Source: Bacillota bacterium
Lineage (GTDB): Bacteria > Bacillota > Clostridia > Peptostreptococcales > Anaerovoracaceae
NCBI GenBank assembly: GCA_017523605.1
Contig: JAFWVZ010000137.1
Location: forward strand, 1-5,909
Reading direction: 5' to 3'
DNA: 5,909 bases
Each line of letters begins with the position of its first letter. The stretch's first letter is position 1. Shown piece by piece: positions 4,667-5,909 of the stretch. Position numbers and translations under genes: made by a program. The notes below the pieces were generated by a model. That model was not told the origin of the DNA. It was given only the letters and a program-made list of their open reading frames with translations, and searched no databases.

Positions 4667-5158
4667 TCAGTCCAGGTATTCCAGGATCTGTCTCCAAGCC
4701 TCGAGCAGGCGCTCCATGTTCCACGCGGCATTGGCCGGCGACGTGGACGGCAGGCATATCGCAGGGCGCCCGGTCTGCGGAAGGCAGTACTTTGTGTAGA
4801 TCTCGTGCGACTTCTTTCCGTTGGTAAAGACCGCGCGGATGTCGGCCGCCGCGAATAGCTCCGTAAAGTCGTTGGGCACAACGTTGGTTATGGAGCTGTC
4901 GCTGGAGCCCTCTATGTCGCAGGAATGTATGGAATCCCAGGCCGCAATGTGATGGCGCCGAAGCATGTCCGCCTTCTCCGGAACGGTCCGCGGAACCGGT
5001 TCGCCGAACATCTCCGCCAGCAGCTTCCAGAAGCGGTTCTGCGGGTGGCCGTAGAAAAACCCGCTCTCCCTGGACTTTACCGAAGGGAAGCTTCCAAGTA
5101 TCAGTATTCTGGATGTTCCGTCGTAAAACGGCGGGATGGGATGTACTATGTGCTGCAT
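4667..5158 (-). CDS. Predicted DNA-deoxyinosine (hypoxanthine) glycosylase, UDG superfamily
   Basis: A 163-residue protein resembling the small hypoxanthine-DNA glycosylases of the uracil-DNA glycosylase superfamily. These excise deaminated adenine (hypoxanthine) from DNA and begin base-excision repair. Motifs in order: LILGSFPS (19-26), the superfamily active-site loop; YGHPQNRFW (36-44), whose Asn is the likely key polar residue; AAWDSIHSCDIEGSSDSSI (72-90), typical of this subgroup; TNG (112-114); and LPSTSPANA (136-144), the DNA-intercalation/minor-groove loop. Length is normal and there is no signal peptide. An in-frame TAA directly precedes the ATG, so this start is secure; the ribosome site is weak, suggesting low expression or coupling to the upstream membrane-protein gene 54 bases away. 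It converges with the serine operon. A mismatch-specific uracil glycosylase (Mug/TDG-like) role is the alternative. Confidence 0.82.
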   Translation of the reverse strand: MQHIVHPIPPFYDGTSRILILGSFPSVKSRESGFFYGHPQNRFWKLLAEMFGEPVPRTVPEKADMLRRHHIAAWDSIHSCDIEGSSDSSITNVVPNDFTELFAAADIRAVFTNGKKSHEIYTKYCLPQTGRPAICLPSTSPANAAWNMERLLEAWRQILEYLD

Positions 5159-5212
5159 TTATCTGCTTTGCGTCTCACTGATCGTTCGGCCGGACCCAGA
5201 AGCCCCTTCTGA

Positions 5213-5635
5213 TCAGCGCTTCCTTATTACCGCCAGGACAAGCGTAAGCACGAACAGGACGGCCGCGATGGGGATGCCTATCTTAAAGTAGCGCAGGATG
5301 GGCCCAATGTCTGCCGCGGTTATGCTGCGGGGGTCGGCTGGATCCACGAGTATCTTAAGCTCCATGCCTTCCTTGTAGCTCGGCATGTAGACGCCAAGTT
5401 CCCGGTCGTATTTTTTGCCGTCGACGGTGTATTCCACATAAACGTGATTGGTCTCGTTTCTCTCATTGCCGGGGCCGTATTCCACTTCGGTCTCGATCTT
5501 GCGGATGACGCCGGTGGTCTCGTTCCAGTCCTTGGGATGGCCGGAGCTTATAACTGACAGGACTACAACGAATGCGATAAGGACTATCAGAAAGAATATC
5601 GGAGTGCCGAATCTGCCTAGAATTCTGCGGGTCAT
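5213..5635 (-). CDS. DUF3592-like small membrane protein
   Basis: A 140-residue protein with a transmembrane helix at each end (about residues 11-31, TPIFFLIVLIAFVVVLSVI, and about 115-137, IGIPIAAVLFVLTLVLAVI) and a soluble beta-rich middle (about 40-110). The middle contains GVIRKIETE, HVYVEYTVDGKKYDREL and MELKILVDPADP, a pattern typical of DUF3592 proteins (strands leading to YxVDGKxY and a later VDPxxP). The function of this family is not established; the middle domain should lie outside the membrane. The start has AAGGAAG about 9 bases upstream. It is between serS and the glycosylase on the same strand. A hairpin (5671-5697) separates it from serS, and no clear promoter of its own was seen, so it may depend on read-through. 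Confidence 0.8.
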   Translation of the reverse strand: MTRRILGRFGTPIFFLIVLIAFVVVLSVISSGHPKDWNETTGVIRKIETEVEYGPGNERNETNHVYVEYTVDGKKYDRELGVYMPSYKEGMELKILVDPADPRSITAADIGPILRYFKIGIPIAAVLFVLTLVLAVIRKR

Positions 5636-5670
5636 GGGGTTTTACTTCCTTTTCTGTTTTGTGCATAACA

Positions 5671-5697
5671 AAGAGCAACTAATAATTAGTTGCTCTT
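5671..5697 (-). terminator. Terminator hairpin after serS
   Basis: AAGAGCAACTAA (5671-5682) and TTAGTTGCTCTT (5686-5697) form a perfect 12-bp stem with a three-base loop. It begins 20 bases past the serS stop codon on the minus strand. The following minus-strand sequence, TGTTATGC, extends the CTCTT arm into a modest U-rich tail. The tail is weak, so some read-through into the DUF3592-like gene, 36 bases further on, is plausible. Confidence 0.65.
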
Positions 5698-5716
5698 CTT
5701 TCCGGTGTTTCTTAAT

Positions 5717-5909
5717 TTACTTCTTGGGTACCAGTTTCTCCGTGCCGCCCATGTAAGGCTGAAGTGCCTTGGGGATGCGTACGCTGCCGTCTGCCTGCAG
5801 GTTGTTCTCCAGGAACGCTATCAGCATGCGGGGCGGCGCCACTACTGTGTTGTTGAGGGTGTGAGGCAGGTAGTTGCCCTTTTCCTTGTCGCGGACGCGT
5901 ATGCCAAGG
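5717..5909 (-). CDS. serS: Seryl-tRNA synthetase SerS, C-terminal fragment
   Basis: The minus strand entering from the right edge encodes 63 residues and a TAA stop (5719-5717). The fragment [23 protein letters not shown], followed by [18 protein letters not shown], is the unmistakable class II motif 3 region and C-terminus of seryl-tRNA synthetase: HTLNNT, then the conserved motif 3 arginine in [11 protein letters not shown], and a PYMGG terminus. The enzyme charges tRNA-Ser (and tRNA-Sec) with serine in the cytoplasm. About 85% of the gene lies outside the window. The Ser-tRNA it produces is the signal that the serC-serA attenuator would read. Confidence 0.95.
   Translation of the reverse strand, partial: LGIRVRDKEKGNYLPHTLNNTVVAPPRMLIAFLENNLQADGSVRIPKALQPYMGGTEKLVPKK

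Overview
The window is GC-rich bacterial DNA with strong Shine-Dalgarno sites, sigma-70/sigma-A-type promoters and clear hairpin-plus-U-run terminators. It holds seven protein genes and one very short leader-peptide gene. The protein types (SerC with an FLQGGA motif, a SerA of the ~390-residue ACT-tailed kind, the SerS C-terminus, a bactofilin, a hypoxanthine-type DNA glycosylase) would fit an anaerobic Clostridia-like Bacillota or a neighbouring phylum. That is a low-confidence inference; nothing here fixes the taxon.

Layout. Positions 1-836 (minus) are most of an EamA/DMT-family transporter running off the left edge. It is divergently transcribed from a bactofilin gene (1180-1659, plus), and the two promoters overlap at their -35 elements near 1026-1035. 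The bactofilin has a GC-rich hairpin-bearing leader and a strong terminator (1679-1709). Next comes the serine biosynthesis operon: promoter at 1736-1764, serine-rich leader peptide (1793-1861), attenuator (1867-1923), serC (2049-3161), a block of 29-bp tandem repeats (3177-3333), serA (3345-4514), and an operon terminator (4610-4651) preceded by a possible independent promoter. Converging from the right on the minus strand are the 3' end of serS (seryl-tRNA synthetase, from 5909 to 5717), a DUF3592-like membrane protein (5635-5213), and a predicted DNA-deoxyinosine (hypoxanthine) glycosylase (5158-4667).

The main discovery is upstream of serC. A consensus promoter drives a 22-codon ORF in which 11 of 12 consecutive codons are serine, using five of the six serine codons and interrupted by one Cys. 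Its stop codon lies five bases before a segment (1867-1879) that can pair with the 5' arm of a perfect intrinsic terminator (1898-1923). This is the layout of a trp/his-type ribosome-mediated attenuator, but tuned to serine: scarcity of Ser-tRNA would stall the ribosome on the Ser codons, allow the antiterminator to form, and turn on serC-serA. SerC and SerA make serine, and SerS, encoded just beyond on the other strand, consumes it to make the Ser-tRNA that the leader would sense.
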